Shown: one piece after another, positions 29,529 to 39,486 of the stretch | Layout of the letters: each line of letters starts with the position of its first letter | Numbering within the stretch: the first letter of the stretch is position 1 | From: an uncultured Flavobacteriales bacterium | Lineage (GTDB): Bacteria > Bacteroidota > Bacteroidia > Flavobacteriales_G > Salibacteraceae | Assembly (NCBI GenBank): GCA_943788725.1 | Contig: CALSRJ010000001.1 | Location: 742,861 to 806,860 of the forward strand | Length of the DNA stretch: 64,000 nucleotides | Direction: 5' to 3' | Notes under the pieces: model-generated | What the model was told of the DNA's origin: nothing | Databases searched by the model: none | What the model saw: the letters and a program-made list of their open reading frames with translations, nothing else | Program-made: the position numbers and the translations under genes

Positions 29529-30578
29529 ATGAAAACAGATTCACTGATTCAGCGTCGTGTCTTTGATGAACTAAAGAAGCAGACACCAAAGGGAGTAAGC
29601 GTCGTCGACAACATTGCAGAGCTGCTTGATATTAGTACCGATAGCGTGTACCGCCGGATGCGCGGGGACACCGATCTCACTGCCAAGGAACTGGAGATCA
29701 TCAGCCTTAACTACGACGTTTCCGTTGATGAAATCCTGGATGGCTCAAGCAAGCGTGTGAGTTTCAACTTCCAACCGATCAACGAAGAGAGCTTCACATT
29801 TATCGATTACCTGAACTACATCAAGAACATGATGCGATTGGTACACGAGGCGCGCGATCGAAAAATGCTTTACATCGCCAACGACATACCATTCTTTCAC
29901 CTGCTCAGTGCGCCTACCATCGCTGCTTTCAAGCTTTTCTTTTGGCACAAAACCATTCTTGACTACAAAGACTACAGGCAATCGAAGTTTGAGCTGAACG
30001 TCAAGAACGATGCTATAAATGAAATCTCTCGGCTCACCCGACATTATTACCTGGGCATCCCTTCCATTGAAATCTACTCTCCAGAAACGATCAATACTAC
30101 GCTCAAGCAGATTTACTATTACTTCGAATCGGGTCACTTCTCCAAGCCTACGCTTGCGCTTCTACTGTTAGATGATCTAGAACGTTTGGTAGATCACCTC
30201 AGAATGCAATGCGAAGTGGGCTACAAGTTCACACCCAATAAAAAGGGCAGCACGCCTTCCCCCAATGAAGTCCCTTACGATACAGATGGCAATTACACCG
30301 TGTACCACAACGAAGTGCTCTATACGGACGCCACCATCCTTGTAGAGCTTGACGACCAAAAGTGGAGCTACCTCACCAATAACGGACTCAACGTATTGAG
30401 CACTAGAGATGAACGCTTTTACGAGGACAACCTGAAAAGCTTTGAAATATTGAGTCGGCGCAGCACACGTATCTCCGGCTCCTCGGAGAAAGAACGAAGC
30501 AAAGTGTTCAACAATTACCAGTTATCCATCTCTCAGATGCGCAAGAGGATTGAGATCGCTATGCAGCTGGGGATGTGA
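29529..30578 (+). CDS. HTH (BetR/XRE-like) transcriptional regulator with long C-terminal domain
   Basis: GVSVVDNIAELLDISTDSVYRRMRGDTDLTAKELEIISLNYDVSVDEIL HTH followed by about 270 aa of uncharacterised sequence. Confidence 0.75.
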   Translation: MKTDSLIQRRVFDELKKQTPKGVSVVDNIAELLDISTDSVYRRMRGDTDLTAKELEIISLNYDVSVDEILDGSSKRVSFNFQPINEESFTFIDYLNYIKNMMRLVHEARDRKMLYIANDIPFFHLLSAPTIAAFKLFFWHKTILDYKDYRQSKFELNVKNDAINEISRLTRHYYLGIPSIEIYSPETINTTLKQIYYYFESGHFSKPTLALLLLDDLERLVDHLRMQCEVGYKFTPNKKGSTPSPNEVPYDTDGNYTVYHNEVLYTDATILVELDDQKWSYLTNNGLNVLSTRDERFYEDNLKSFEILSRRSTRISGSSEKERSKVFNNYQLSISQMRKRIEIAMQLGM

Positions 30579-32077
30579 AGGGGAAGGTGAAGTGCCGCGA
30601 TTTTGCGGCTGCGTGCTTCTGCCGCGCGTTGGTTGATCGCTGGATCATATGCTACATGACTCTCTTCATCGTGTGCTAGTCCGGTGAGCGTGTACATCCC
30701 TCCTTTCATTCCTGGGATAGGACGTTGACTCAACCCGGTTTCTTCGGCCCATTCATAGGATCGAACTCCTTCTTCCCAATCGCTTTGATCGATGGGAGAT
30801 GCGAACCAATCTTCCGAAATCTTAGGCCTTGGAAACGCCGAAACTCCTGTAGCCAGGTTGGCATCCGTAAGCACGAACACAGGGGTGCGGAAGGATTCGG
30901 CGAGCTTTCGAGCCAGAATGATGAAGTGAAAACATTCTTCAATGGTACTGGGAGCAATGACCACTTTAGGCGCATCTCCCGGATCACCAAACAGCACCGA
31001 GAGCAAGTCTCCCTGCTCCACTTTTGTAGGTAATCCTGTACTCGGACCGCCGCGTTGCACATCAACGATGACCAGCGGAACTTCCGCCATAACTGCTAGG
31101 CCAATGAATTCTGTCTTCAGTGCGATACCCGGTCCGGATGTAATCGTGATCGCTGTTTTACCCGCATAGCTCGAACCGATTGCAAATCCAATGGCGGCAA
31201 TTTCATCCTCTGCTTGGTGCACTAATCCACCTACCGACTCCATGTGCTCGGCTAAGTGGTGTGATGCAGAAGTTGCAGGCGTGATCGGATACATCGAACA
31301 AACGTCAATTCCGGCTGCCATTACACCGAAGCTGATCGCTTCATTTCCGTTCATCACCAGCATTTCTTGGTCTGTCTCGATGGCGGGAATCTCAAAGTGC
31401 AGATCAAGGTTTGTCTCCGCCCAGGTATAGCCCGACATAAGGAGGTTGATGTTGTCTTGAATGATCTGATCCGATTTCTTTCGGAATATCCTTCGGATTT
31501 GCTGTTGTGCCTTCTCGAGATCGCGCGAGTAGATATAGCTTAGCATACCGAGTACCCACATGTTCTTACCCTTCTTGGCGTTCTTAACCACCTTGAGGCA
31601 TTCCTCTTCCATGGGAATCTCAATTACATCCGCCCCAAGTACTTTGAATTGCTCAATCGCCTCGGTGTACTCCTGCCTGATTTTTTCGGTGGGATCGTTT
31701 CGCCACTTGTTTTCGATCAGAAGATGCGTGCCCGGTTTATACGCCCGTTGCTCGATCCGTCCGTAGGGAACCTGTTCATTGAAGGCAACAACCAGCTGGG
31801 CGTGGTCGCCCATGTTGGTGACCGATTCACTTCCAATGCGTACCCGAATACCAGAGGCTCCGGCACGCGAACGAGCAGGAGGTTGGATCTCTGCTGGGAT
31901 GATCTCTACGGTCCAAACACCATTGCCCATCTTCGCCGAAATGGCGCCGAGGCTTTGCCCACATTTTTGCGCGCCTTCCCCTGAGTCACTGACTATCTCG
32001 ACGATGGCTTCTGAAAGTACGGTAGGTTTTTTTGTTGGCTGTTTGGAACCTTTTGGGGGGCTCACTATTGTATCCAT
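30533..32077 (-). CDS. korA: 2-oxoacid:ferredoxin oxidoreductase subunit alpha (fused gamma/alpha), 3'-truncated
   Basis: SGEGAQKCGQSLGAI...GNEAISFGVMAAGIDVCSMYPITPATSASHHLAEHMESVGGLVHQAEDEIAAIGFAIGSSYAG...; reading departs from the family after RSRKIAAL and ends in antisense of the HTH gene. Confidence 0.85.
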   Translation of the reverse strand: MDTIVSPPKGSKQPTKKPTVLSEAIVEIVSDSGEGAQKCGQSLGAISAKMGNGVWTVEIIPAEIQPPARSRAGASGIRVRIGSESVTNMGDHAQLVVAFNEQVPYGRIEQRAYKPGTHLLIENKWRNDPTEKIRQEYTEAIEQFKVLGADVIEIPMEEECLKVVKNAKKGKNMWVLGMLSYIYSRDLEKAQQQIRRIFRKKSDQIIQDNINLLMSGYTWAETNLDLHFEIPAIETDQEMLVMNGNEAISFGVMAAGIDVCSMYPITPATSASHHLAEHMESVGGLVHQAEDEIAAIGFAIGSSYAGKTAITITSGPGIALKTEFIGLAVMAEVPLVIVDVQRGGPSTGLPTKVEQGDLLSVLFGDPGDAPKVVIAPSTIEECFHFIILARKLAESFRTPVFVLTDANLATGVSAFPRPKISEDWFASPIDQSDWEEGVRSYEWAEETGLSQRPIPGMKGGMYTLTGLAHDEESHVAYDPAINQRAAEARSRKIAALHLPLHIPSCIAISILLRI

Positions 32078-32231
32078 ATCTGGAGGTTAATGTTCTTTCC
32101 CAAAGGTGTCGAGATTGACAAGGGCAAAAGCTGACCGTTGTCAGACGGTGGCCCGTAATCCAACAGATTCAGATTTCCAGATAGACGGGATGAGATAGTC
32201 ACAACTAAATCCCTGCACCTATTTTCGTCTC

Positions 32232-32786
32232 ATGGCTGAAACCCATCCCTATTGCGCCTACGTGGATACGCTAGACGAAAACAACGTGCACAGGCACTAC
32301 CATGACCATGAATACGGTTTTCCGATTCCCTCAGATGACGAACTGTTTGGGCGTCTGTTGCTCGAAATCAACCAAGCGGGATTGTCTTGGACTACCATCC
32401 TCAACAAGAAGGACAATTTCCGAAAGGCCTACGCTGGATTCAAGATCGATGTGGTAGCCAATTTCTCAGAAAAGGACCGCGAACGCCTCCTCGCAGACGC
32501 AAGCATCATTCGCAACCGGCTTAAGGTCAATGCAGCCATCCATAACGCCCAAGTAATCCGCGGTCTGCAACAAGAGCATGGGTCCTTCACCGCATGGCTG
32601 GACCAACACCACCCCAAGTCAAGGGAAGCATGGGTTAAGCTCTTTAAAAAGACCTTCAAGTTCACGGGTGGAGAAATTACGAATGAGTTCCTGATGAGCT
32701 CCGGATACTTGCCCGGCTCTCATTCCGATACTTGTCCTGTCATGCAAAGGATCAAAGAAGAAAACCCGCCTTGGATGCGCGCTTGA
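32232..32786 (+). CDS. tag: DNA-3-methyladenine glycosylase I
   Basis: HRHYHDHEYGFPIPSDDELFGRLLLEINQAGLSWTTILNKKDNFRKAY...SSGYLPGSHSDTCPVM. Confidence 0.93.
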   Translation: MAETHPYCAYVDTLDENNVHRHYHDHEYGFPIPSDDELFGRLLLEINQAGLSWTTILNKKDNFRKAYAGFKIDVVANFSEKDRERLLADASIIRNRLKVNAAIHNAQVIRGLQQEHGSFTAWLDQHHPKSREAWVKLFKKTFKFTGGEITNEFLMSSGYLPGSHSDTCPVMQRIKEENPPWMRA

Positions 32787-32788
32787 AC

Positions 32789-33637
32789 CTATTGACCAGC
32801 AAATTTACCTTGCTGGTAGTCCAAATAGGCTTGACGGATCTCCTGCTCGGAATTCATCACGAAGGGACCTTGAGCTACAATTGGTTCGTGAAAGGAATTG
32901 GCATGTCCAAAAATGATGACTACATCTTCTGAAGTTTCAATCGTCACTTCCTCGCCTTCGTTGTTGAAGTCAACCAACTCACGAAGATCAACCTCCATTC
33001 CATTGACCCTTGCCTTGCCTCGTACAACATAACACAAGATGGTTTCCGACGCGGGAATCACTTTCTTGAAGGTACTCCCCCCCTTCAAATAGAGCGTGCT
33101 CAGAAAGATCGGGTAAGAGGACACAAAGGAGGCCTCGCTTCCCTCCCAAGCACCGAAAATGAGCTGCAAGCGACTCCCGTTTTCAAGGTCGATTACTACC
33201 ATCTCTTCTTCTTGCTTCCCCACATACCGGGGTTCGGTCATTTTCAGACTAGCCGGTAAGTTGAGCCAAAGCTGAAGGATCTCCAGGTCTCCCCCATTCT
33301 GTTTGAATTCAGGACTACTCACTTCCGAATGAATGAGCCCTCGTCCAGCCGTCATGTACTGGATACCACCTGGACCGATTACTTCTTTGTGTCCACCTGA
33401 ATCTTCGTGCATAATATCGCCGTCGAGGATGAAGGTCACTGTCTCCATGCCTCTGTGGGGATGCGGACCAAAGGGCAAGCCATTGTTTTGCGCAGGATAA
33501 GTTTGAAACCCGTGGTGATTCAGGAAGAGAAAGGGATCGATGTGATTCAGCCGGCGGGTAGGCATTGGGCTGTACGTAACCAAATCGTCTATGGGTCGAT
33601 ACTCTGCCGGGTGAATAGCCTTTATGGTTCGCATCAT
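32789..33637 (-). CDS. Pirin family protein
   Basis: HIDPFLFLNHHG...FGPHPHRGMETVTFILDGDIMHEDSGGHKEVIGPGGIQYMTAGRGLIHSE. Confidence 0.93.
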   Translation of the reverse strand: MMRTIKAIHPAEYRPIDDLVTYSPMPTRRLNHIDPFLFLNHHGFQTYPAQNNGLPFGPHPHRGMETVTFILDGDIMHEDSGGHKEVIGPGGIQYMTAGRGLIHSEVSSPEFKQNGGDLEILQLWLNLPASLKMTEPRYVGKQEEEMVVIDLENGSRLQLIFGAWEGSEASFVSSYPIFLSTLYLKGGSTFKKVIPASETILCYVVRGKARVNGMEVDLRELVDFNNEGEEVTIETSEDVVIIFGHANSFHEPIVAQGPFVMNSEQEIRQAYLDYQQGKFAGQ

Positions 33638-33869
33638 GGTGCATCTGATTTTAGCTAAAACAAGGAAATAGAAAAAGCGTTCATCGCAAGGTGCGTATTC
33701 CAATGAAATCAACCCAAACTTTCATGTTGATACGATTGTAAAGCGGCATTGTACACGCAAGATATCAAACCGAACCACCGAGTGCTTCCCCGTCGACCTA
33801 TGAAACCTCAATAGCCGTATTTGCAAAACACCAATTCATCCATAGTTTTGATCAAAATCAACATCTATT

Positions 33870-34121
33870 ATGAGCTGGCAAGAAGAAGACCTCGGTGAGG
33901 GCAAGAAAGGATTGATCCGAACCTTTGAATTCGCTGATTTCAAAGAAGCGTGGAGTTTCATGAGCGAAGTCGCCGAACTCGCCGAAGCCCATCAGCACCA
34001 TCCCAATTGGACAAACGTATACAACCGAGTGACCATCCTGTTGAGCACGCACGACGCCGACGATTCCATTACCGAAAAAGACAAAGCATTGGCCGAGGCA
34101 ATCGATGCCTTAGACGGATAA
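33870..34121 (+). CDS. phhB: 4a-hydroxytetrahydrobiopterin dehydratase
   Basis: [56 protein letters not shown] motif. Confidence 0.92.
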   Translation: MSWQEEDLGEGKKGLIRTFEFADFKEAWSFMSEVAELAEAHQHHPNWTNVYNRVTILLSTHDADDSITEKDKALAEAIDALDG

Positions 34122-34122
34122 G

Positions 34123-35025
34123 ATGAAGGCAGAGCGAACGAGCACGCTGAAAGCCCATAGCGCCCCGCTCTACGCGCTAGCTCCGGGAAGAAATTTGGGC
34201 ACGCTCTTCTCCGGAGGAGGTGACCGAGTAATCGCGGAATGGGACCTGAGCAACGAACAGACCAATCCATTCGGCATCCGCACCGATGCTACCATTTACA
34301 GCCTGCTCAACATAGATCAAGAAACATTACTCATAGGAACCAACCGAGGGAGTATTCACGTTATCGATCTCGCTTCAAAAAAGGAAGTTCGACACCTCAA
34401 ACTGCACGACCAAGGGATTTTTCACATGTGCTATTGCAGCACACTCAACCGCGTCTATGTTGGAAGCGCTGACGAAAGCATAAGTGTTTGGGAGGCAGAA
34501 CAATGGAGCTTGCTTTGGCACCTCAAACTTGGACAAGGCAAGGTGCGTAGAATTGCGTTGAATGCAGACCAGTCCAACGTGGCCATCGCCTGTGGAAATG
34601 GGCGTGTTCAGATGCTAGAGACAGCAGATAACACCATGATCTATTCTATTGAAGCTCATGATGACGGGGCGAATTCAGTGGCATTTCTGCCCAATGGGAA
34701 CTTAGTCACCGGGGGCAAAGACGCCCACCTAAAGGTCTGGGACGGAAAAAATCATTTTCGGCAACTGATCAGCATTCCAGCACACAACTTCGCGATCTAC
34801 GACATCATCGTTCAACCGCAGGGCAAATGGATTGCAACCGCAAGTAGAGATAAAACAGTGAAAATTTGGGACATCGACCTCTTGGAAAAACCGATCAGGC
34901 TAGACAGAAAAAGTCATGCGGGGCACACTCATTCGGTCAATGCGCTTTGTTATTTGGAAGAGGAAGACTTGCTGGTCTCGTGTTCCGACGATCGCACCAT
35001 CTGCCTGTGGAACGTGGGAATCTAG
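34123..35025 (+). CDS. WD40 repeat protein
   Basis: Repeated GH/WD units (GGGDRVIAEWDLS; ATASRDKTVKIWDIDLL; VSCSDDRTICLWNVG). Confidence 0.92.
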   Translation: MKAERTSTLKAHSAPLYALAPGRNLGTLFSGGGDRVIAEWDLSNEQTNPFGIRTDATIYSLLNIDQETLLIGTNRGSIHVIDLASKKEVRHLKLHDQGIFHMCYCSTLNRVYVGSADESISVWEAEQWSLLWHLKLGQGKVRRIALNADQSNVAIACGNGRVQMLETADNTMIYSIEAHDDGANSVAFLPNGNLVTGGKDAHLKVWDGKNHFRQLISIPAHNFAIYDIIVQPQGKWIATASRDKTVKIWDIDLLEKPIRLDRKSHAGHTHSVNALCYLEEEDLLVSCSDDRTICLWNVGI

Positions 35026-35033
35026 CAAGTTGT

Positions 35034-35399
35034 CTATAGAAGATGGAGCACCACCAATGTAATCGCCGCAGGAAGGGCCTGAATCCAAATGATCTTTTTA
35101 GAGATCGAGTAGCCGCCATATAAACCAGCTACTAGCACACAGCCAAGAAAAAAAACAGCCACATTTTGCGCCCAAGGTCCATCACCGATCAACAAGGACC
35201 ATGCTAATCCAGCAGCGAGGAAGCCATTGTACAATCCCTGATTCGCCGCCATACCTTTGGTCGCCTCAAACATCTCAGGAGGCATTGCACCCCTAAACGC
35301 CCGCTTTCCGAAAGTGGTCCAAGTGAACATCTCCATCCAAAGGAAAAACAGGTGTTCAATTAAAACAATGGAAACCAATATCTTGACTATGATAGACAT
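35034..35399 (-). CDS. DUF1304 membrane protein
   Basis: IEHLFFLWMEMFTWTTFGKRAF...MAANQGLYNGFLAAGL. Confidence 0.88.
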   Translation of the reverse strand: MSIIVKILVSIVLIEHLFFLWMEMFTWTTFGKRAFRGAMPPEMFEATKGMAANQGLYNGFLAAGLAWSLLIGDGPWAQNVAVFFLGCVLVAGLYGGYSISKKIIWIQALPAAITLVVLHLL

Positions 35400-35459
35400 G
35401 GGCTAGGCGGTTTGATAATGACCAAAATAGACCTTTTGTTGGCTTGATTGAAATGTGGC

Positions 35460-35918
35460 TTACACAAGGCGCTTTTCAAAGCAAACGCTGTTCACCATCT
35501 CCTTGTAGGGTTCATAGTTGGGAATGCGCTGAAAACCTTCGCGTTCGTAGAGTCGGATTGCCTCTGGTTGACGCAGTCCCGTTTCTAGGATACAACGCTC
35601 GTATCCGAGTTCTTCGGCCCAATCTTCGAGTGCACTCAACACCACCGCTCCAAGTCTATTTCCTCGAAACTCGGGAGCGGTGAACATGCGTTTGACCTCC
35701 GCAGAAGTGGCGTCGTATTCCTTGATGGCCCCGCATGCTGCAGGCACTTCATTCAGGTACAATACAACCGCGTGTTGGATCGCTTCTAGTCCGTTGAACT
35801 GGGCATAAAAGGCGTTTTCGTCACCGTCTCGAATGGCAAGGTCTGCGTCGAGTTGGCGGACCAACCCTACAAATGCCTCATCCGCGCTGCTTACTCTCTC
35901 TAGTCGATGTGTTGTCAT
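35460..35918 (-). CDS. GNAT family N-acetyltransferase
   Basis: EVKRMFTAPEFRGNRLGAVVLSALEDWAEELGYERCILETGLRQPEAIRLYEREGFQRIPNY. Confidence 0.92.
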   Translation of the reverse strand: MTTHRLERVSSADEAFVGLVRQLDADLAIRDGDENAFYAQFNGLEAIQHAVVLYLNEVPAACGAIKEYDATSAEVKRMFTAPEFRGNRLGAVVLSALEDWAEELGYERCILETGLRQPEAIRLYEREGFQRIPNYEPYKEMVNSVCFEKRLV

Positions 35919-36880
35919 CCTTCATGTGCTCTTCCAAAGATGCCATTCTTTGCCTTTTTCGCCTCCATCTCCTTTCGTTCTTGTTCAATGGCCTCCAATA
36001 CGGCTGGATCAATAGGCGTGTCCATATCCGGTTGACCAGCTTCTACCCATGCCGAATACCAAAAGCTCCCGATCACGATGATGCTTCGGCGGATGCGTCG
36101 CTCTACCATTCCGTTGAGCATATGGTGATAATCAGCTGAAAATCCTCGACTGTAGGTGTTCACCACGGCATTGCCACGCTGATCAAAGGCGTACTTCTCA
36201 TCCGATGGATAGTTGATCGTGAGGCTGCGTTCCATGTCCAAGACAGAATCGACCGCCGCGTGGCTTTGCTCTACTGCCTTCCAAATGCTTTCCAAGGGCG
36301 ATGAAAGGAGCTGGGCGCGGCCGACGAAGAAATCATAGTCATCGGCATATAACTCGGGAAGACGGGACTCCCAAAAGCCATGTATGCCGTGCTGATTTGT
36401 CAGTTGACCATTATAATTCTCGGTAGTGTGCAAGGGTACATGCGCGTCGGCTATGTAGTGGCCCAGGTCACTGGCTGTTTTCAGGACATAGGCCGCATCC
36501 TTCCTGCGAAACGCCTCCACCAGTCGATAATACATGCGGTTCACATGCCACGGAACAATGCCGTATGCCTGCAAGGTATCCTCCGTGAACTTACTCACTG
36601 CTGAGTCCCAGCGTTTAGGAACACGCTCAAACGCATCCTCGCCATAGTGATCGATGTCGATGTAGTGACGCGGCGCCTCCTCCTTCAACGCGTAACGGCG
36701 CATGTCAGGGTCTACCGCATGGTCTGAAATGAAATCGATGTGCTCCTTGAAGAATCCCATCAGTTCACTCGGCAACGTATACACCGCTAGCCGATTGATG
36801 CGCTTATGACCGAAGAACCCCCAGGATTGAGCAAGCAGCGGAAGGGTCAGCAATAGTATGAAACAAACGGTGCGACGCAT
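35915..36880 (-). CDS. Zinc-dependent phospholipase C / S1-P1 nuclease-like secreted protein
   Basis: Signal peptide; WGFFGHKRINRLAV; DLGHYIADAHVPLHTTENYNGQLTNQHGIHGFWESRL. Confidence 0.85.
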   Translation of the reverse strand: MRRTVCFILLLTLPLLAQSWGFFGHKRINRLAVYTLPSELMGFFKEHIDFISDHAVDPDMRRYALKEEAPRHYIDIDHYGEDAFERVPKRWDSAVSKFTEDTLQAYGIVPWHVNRMYYRLVEAFRRKDAAYVLKTASDLGHYIADAHVPLHTTENYNGQLTNQHGIHGFWESRLPELYADDYDFFVGRAQLLSSPLESIWKAVEQSHAAVDSVLDMERSLTINYPSDEKYAFDQRGNAVVNTYSRGFSADYHHMLNGMVERRIRRSIIVIGSFWYSAWVEAGQPDMDTPIDPAVLEAIEQERKEMEAKKAKNGIFGRAHEG

Positions 36881-37254
36881 GAAGCGCCTAAATTATTTCA
36901 AGCTGCACAACTGCGAGAAGCAATCCTTGCAACCCACCAAAGGCAATTTGCACTTTCTGTCCACTCCTTCACTTAATGCTCATTGGCAACGGTGGGTCAG
37001 ATTTTCTTCCGTCGACCTCAAACAATCCTGAGGATTCTTTCGCTTTGTTCCACGACGTGAACAGCAATGGAGATTGTGACTTGAACTTCTCAGGAATTCC
37101 GACCGAACCTTTCGGATTTTCGAGAAATGTACAACCGGTCTTTAAGGTGCCTTCCTTCACAGAAACGAGAATGGAGATCGGACTACATACTCAAATCCAG
37201 ATCGAATTGATCCGGTAGCACTTGTCCGATTCTTCCTGTAGATAAAGCCAGTGA

Positions 37255-38340
37255 CTACCCCTTGTAGAAAGGAAACTTCACCACCTTGGCCGCCAACACC
37301 TTGTTGCGGATGATGATGTTTACCTCTGTTCCTTCAGCGAAATAAGGTCGATCTACGTACCCCATCGCAATGGCCTCTCCTAGGCTCGGCGCCATAGTGC
37401 CGCTGGTCACTTCACCGATGCGCTCGCCTTCTTTGTTTTGAATCTCGTAACCGTGGCGTGGGATGGGACCTTTGTCCAAGACTTCAAATCCGACCAAACG
37501 CTTGCTCACTCCTTCTTCCTTTTGCTTCAGGAGGTTGGCCGAGTTCGTGAACTCTTTGGTGAACTTGGTGATCCACCCAAGACCGGCCTCAAGCGGAGAC
37601 GTCTCGTCGTTGATGTCATTTCCGTACAAGCAAAAGCCCATTTCCATCCTCAAGGTATCGCGCGCGCCCAAACCCGCCGGCATAATGCCTTGGTCCTTGC
37701 CCGCCTCAAAAACGGCATCCCATATTTTCTCCGCGTCGCCGTTCTTCATATAGATCTCATATCCACCCGCTCCCGTGTAACCGGTGGTAGCTACGATTAC
37801 ATCGTCAACACCAGCAAACCTGCCCACTTGCACCGTATAGTACGGCATATCCCCAACATTCAGATCGGTCAATGAAGCAATGGCAGCCGTAGCCTTCGGT
37901 CCTTGAACCGCCAGCAATGCATACGCATCAGAACGATCAACGATGTCGACGTTTTCCGTATTGAACTGCTGGATCCAGTTCCAATCTTTCTCCATGTTAG
38001 AAGCATTCACTACCAGCATGTATTCAGATTCGCCCAAGCAATACACCAAAAGGTCATCCACGATTCCACCTTCTCGGTTTGGCAAGCAGGAATACTGCAC
38101 CTTTCCAGGCGTCAGTTTTGAAGCATCGTTGGACGTCACGCGTTGGATCAAATCCAAGGCGCCGGGTCCTTTCACAAAAAACTCACCCATGTGCGACACA
38201 TCAAAGACACCCACATTGGCGCGGACGTTCTTGTGTTCCTCCCCAAGGTTGCTGTATTGAACGGGCATATCATAGCCTGCAAAAGGAACCATCTTGGCTC
38301 CGAGGGCAACGTGCTTGTCGTATAGGGCGGTCTTCTTCAT
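37255..38340 (-). CDS. gcvT: Glycine cleavage system aminomethyltransferase T
   Basis: MKKTALYDKHVALGAKMVPFAGYDMPVQYSN...FDVSHMGEF...ARDTLRMEMGFCLYGNDI. Confidence 0.96.
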   Translation of the reverse strand: MKKTALYDKHVALGAKMVPFAGYDMPVQYSNLGEEHKNVRANVGVFDVSHMGEFFVKGPGALDLIQRVTSNDASKLTPGKVQYSCLPNREGGIVDDLLVYCLGESEYMLVVNASNMEKDWNWIQQFNTENVDIVDRSDAYALLAVQGPKATAAIASLTDLNVGDMPYYTVQVGRFAGVDDVIVATTGYTGAGGYEIYMKNGDAEKIWDAVFEAGKDQGIMPAGLGARDTLRMEMGFCLYGNDINDETSPLEAGLGWITKFTKEFTNSANLLKQKEEGVSKRLVGFEVLDKGPIPRHGYEIQNKEGERIGEVTSGTMAPSLGEAIAMGYVDRPYFAEGTEVNIIIRNKVLAAKVVKFPFYKG

Positions 38341-38390
38341 GGGTGTGATTTTTTAAGAGGGCGCAAAATTAGCATTGTGTGATAGATTGA

Positions 38391-39479
38391 CTATGCCAAA
38401 ACGTGGTCAAAAAGGTCCATGTAACGCTGAAGGTTTGCCTTGACTGAATATTGGTTTTCCACCGTTTTTCTTCCAGCTTTACCTAATCGTTGGCGCAAGG
38501 AGGCATCGTCGATCAACTTGCTCAGCTTTTCAAACCATTCATCTTCATGCGCTGCCAAGAACCCATTCTCGCCGTCTTGAATGATCTCGGTATTGACTCC
38601 TACCGGTGACATGATCGTAGGAATCTCCAAAGCCATGTACTGCAAGCCCTTCAGCCCACACTTTCCTTTAGCCCACTCGTCGTCCGGCAAAGGCATGATG
38701 CCGATGTCCATTTCACATAGGTCCTCAATTTCAGTTTCGGCGTTCCAGCCCTGACCCTCAATACCCAATGCGGGATTTCGGTATTGCGCATCGCCGATCA
38801 CTTTGATCGCAACCCGATCTCCATATACGTCCTTGATTCGCTGGAGTACGTTCACTGCAAGGTTGAAGTGTTGGATGGTAGTTATGCTTCCACTCCAGCC
38901 AATCGTTATCGCATTGCCCACCTCGGTTTTTGGAAGAGGTCGATAAGCTTCCGTATCGATCGTAGTGGGAATGATCGAGACCTGATCATTGAACTGAAGC
39001 GCATAGTCAGCCAGGTATTGGTTGCCAGCAATGACATGATCAGCCAGCGGAATGATGCGTGATGTCTTGTTTGCCCCTTTGAGGAAGCGGAGCGATCGAT
39101 TGGCGTCAGAAACATTACTGAGCCAAATGCTATCGTCGAAATCAAAAATAAACTTGGCTTGACTTTTCGAAAACTTACGTTCAAAAATGACGTTGCGCGT
39201 CATGAAGGCCTCGCGCTGCACGAACACAATGTCAAATTGATTAACCCAAACAGCATCGTCCTGACGTCGTTTGAAGCTATCTGCCAAAATTCTAGCCTTC
39301 GCATCATATCTGCCTCTGGTGTATAAGACCTTATCCGCAGCCTCATCTATCAAGTATGAGAATTCGTATTCGTAACCGTTGGCCCTTAAGTGCTCGAAGT
39401 ATTGTTCAAACCGGAACCGCTGCGAAGGCGATCGATTCGGTCGATGTTGGGCGATAAAAAGGATACGACGTTGAGACAT
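38391..39479 (-). CDS. Glycosyltransferase family 4-like protein
   Basis: KFIFDFDDSIWLSN...IGWSGSITTIQHF...DIGIMPLPDDEWAKGKCGLKGLQYMALEIPTIMSPVGVNTEII. Start reset to 39479 (MSQRRILFIAQHRPNRSPSQRFRFEQY). Confidence 0.88.
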   Translation of the reverse strand: MSQRRILFIAQHRPNRSPSQRFRFEQYFEHLRANGYEYEFSYLIDEAADKVLYTRGRYDAKARILADSFKRRQDDAVWVNQFDIVFVQREAFMTRNVIFERKFSKSQAKFIFDFDDSIWLSNVSDANRSLRFLKGANKTSRIIPLADHVIAGNQYLADYALQFNDQVSIIPTTIDTEAYRPLPKTEVGNAITIGWSGSITTIQHFNLAVNVLQRIKDVYGDRVAIKVIGDAQYRNPALGIEGQGWNAETEIEDLCEMDIGIMPLPDDEWAKGKCGLKGLQYMALEIPTIMSPVGVNTEIIQDGENGFLAAHEDEWFEKLSKLIDDASLRQRLGKAGRKTVENQYSVKANLQRYMDLFDHVLA

Positions 39480-39486
39480 GCGATGC

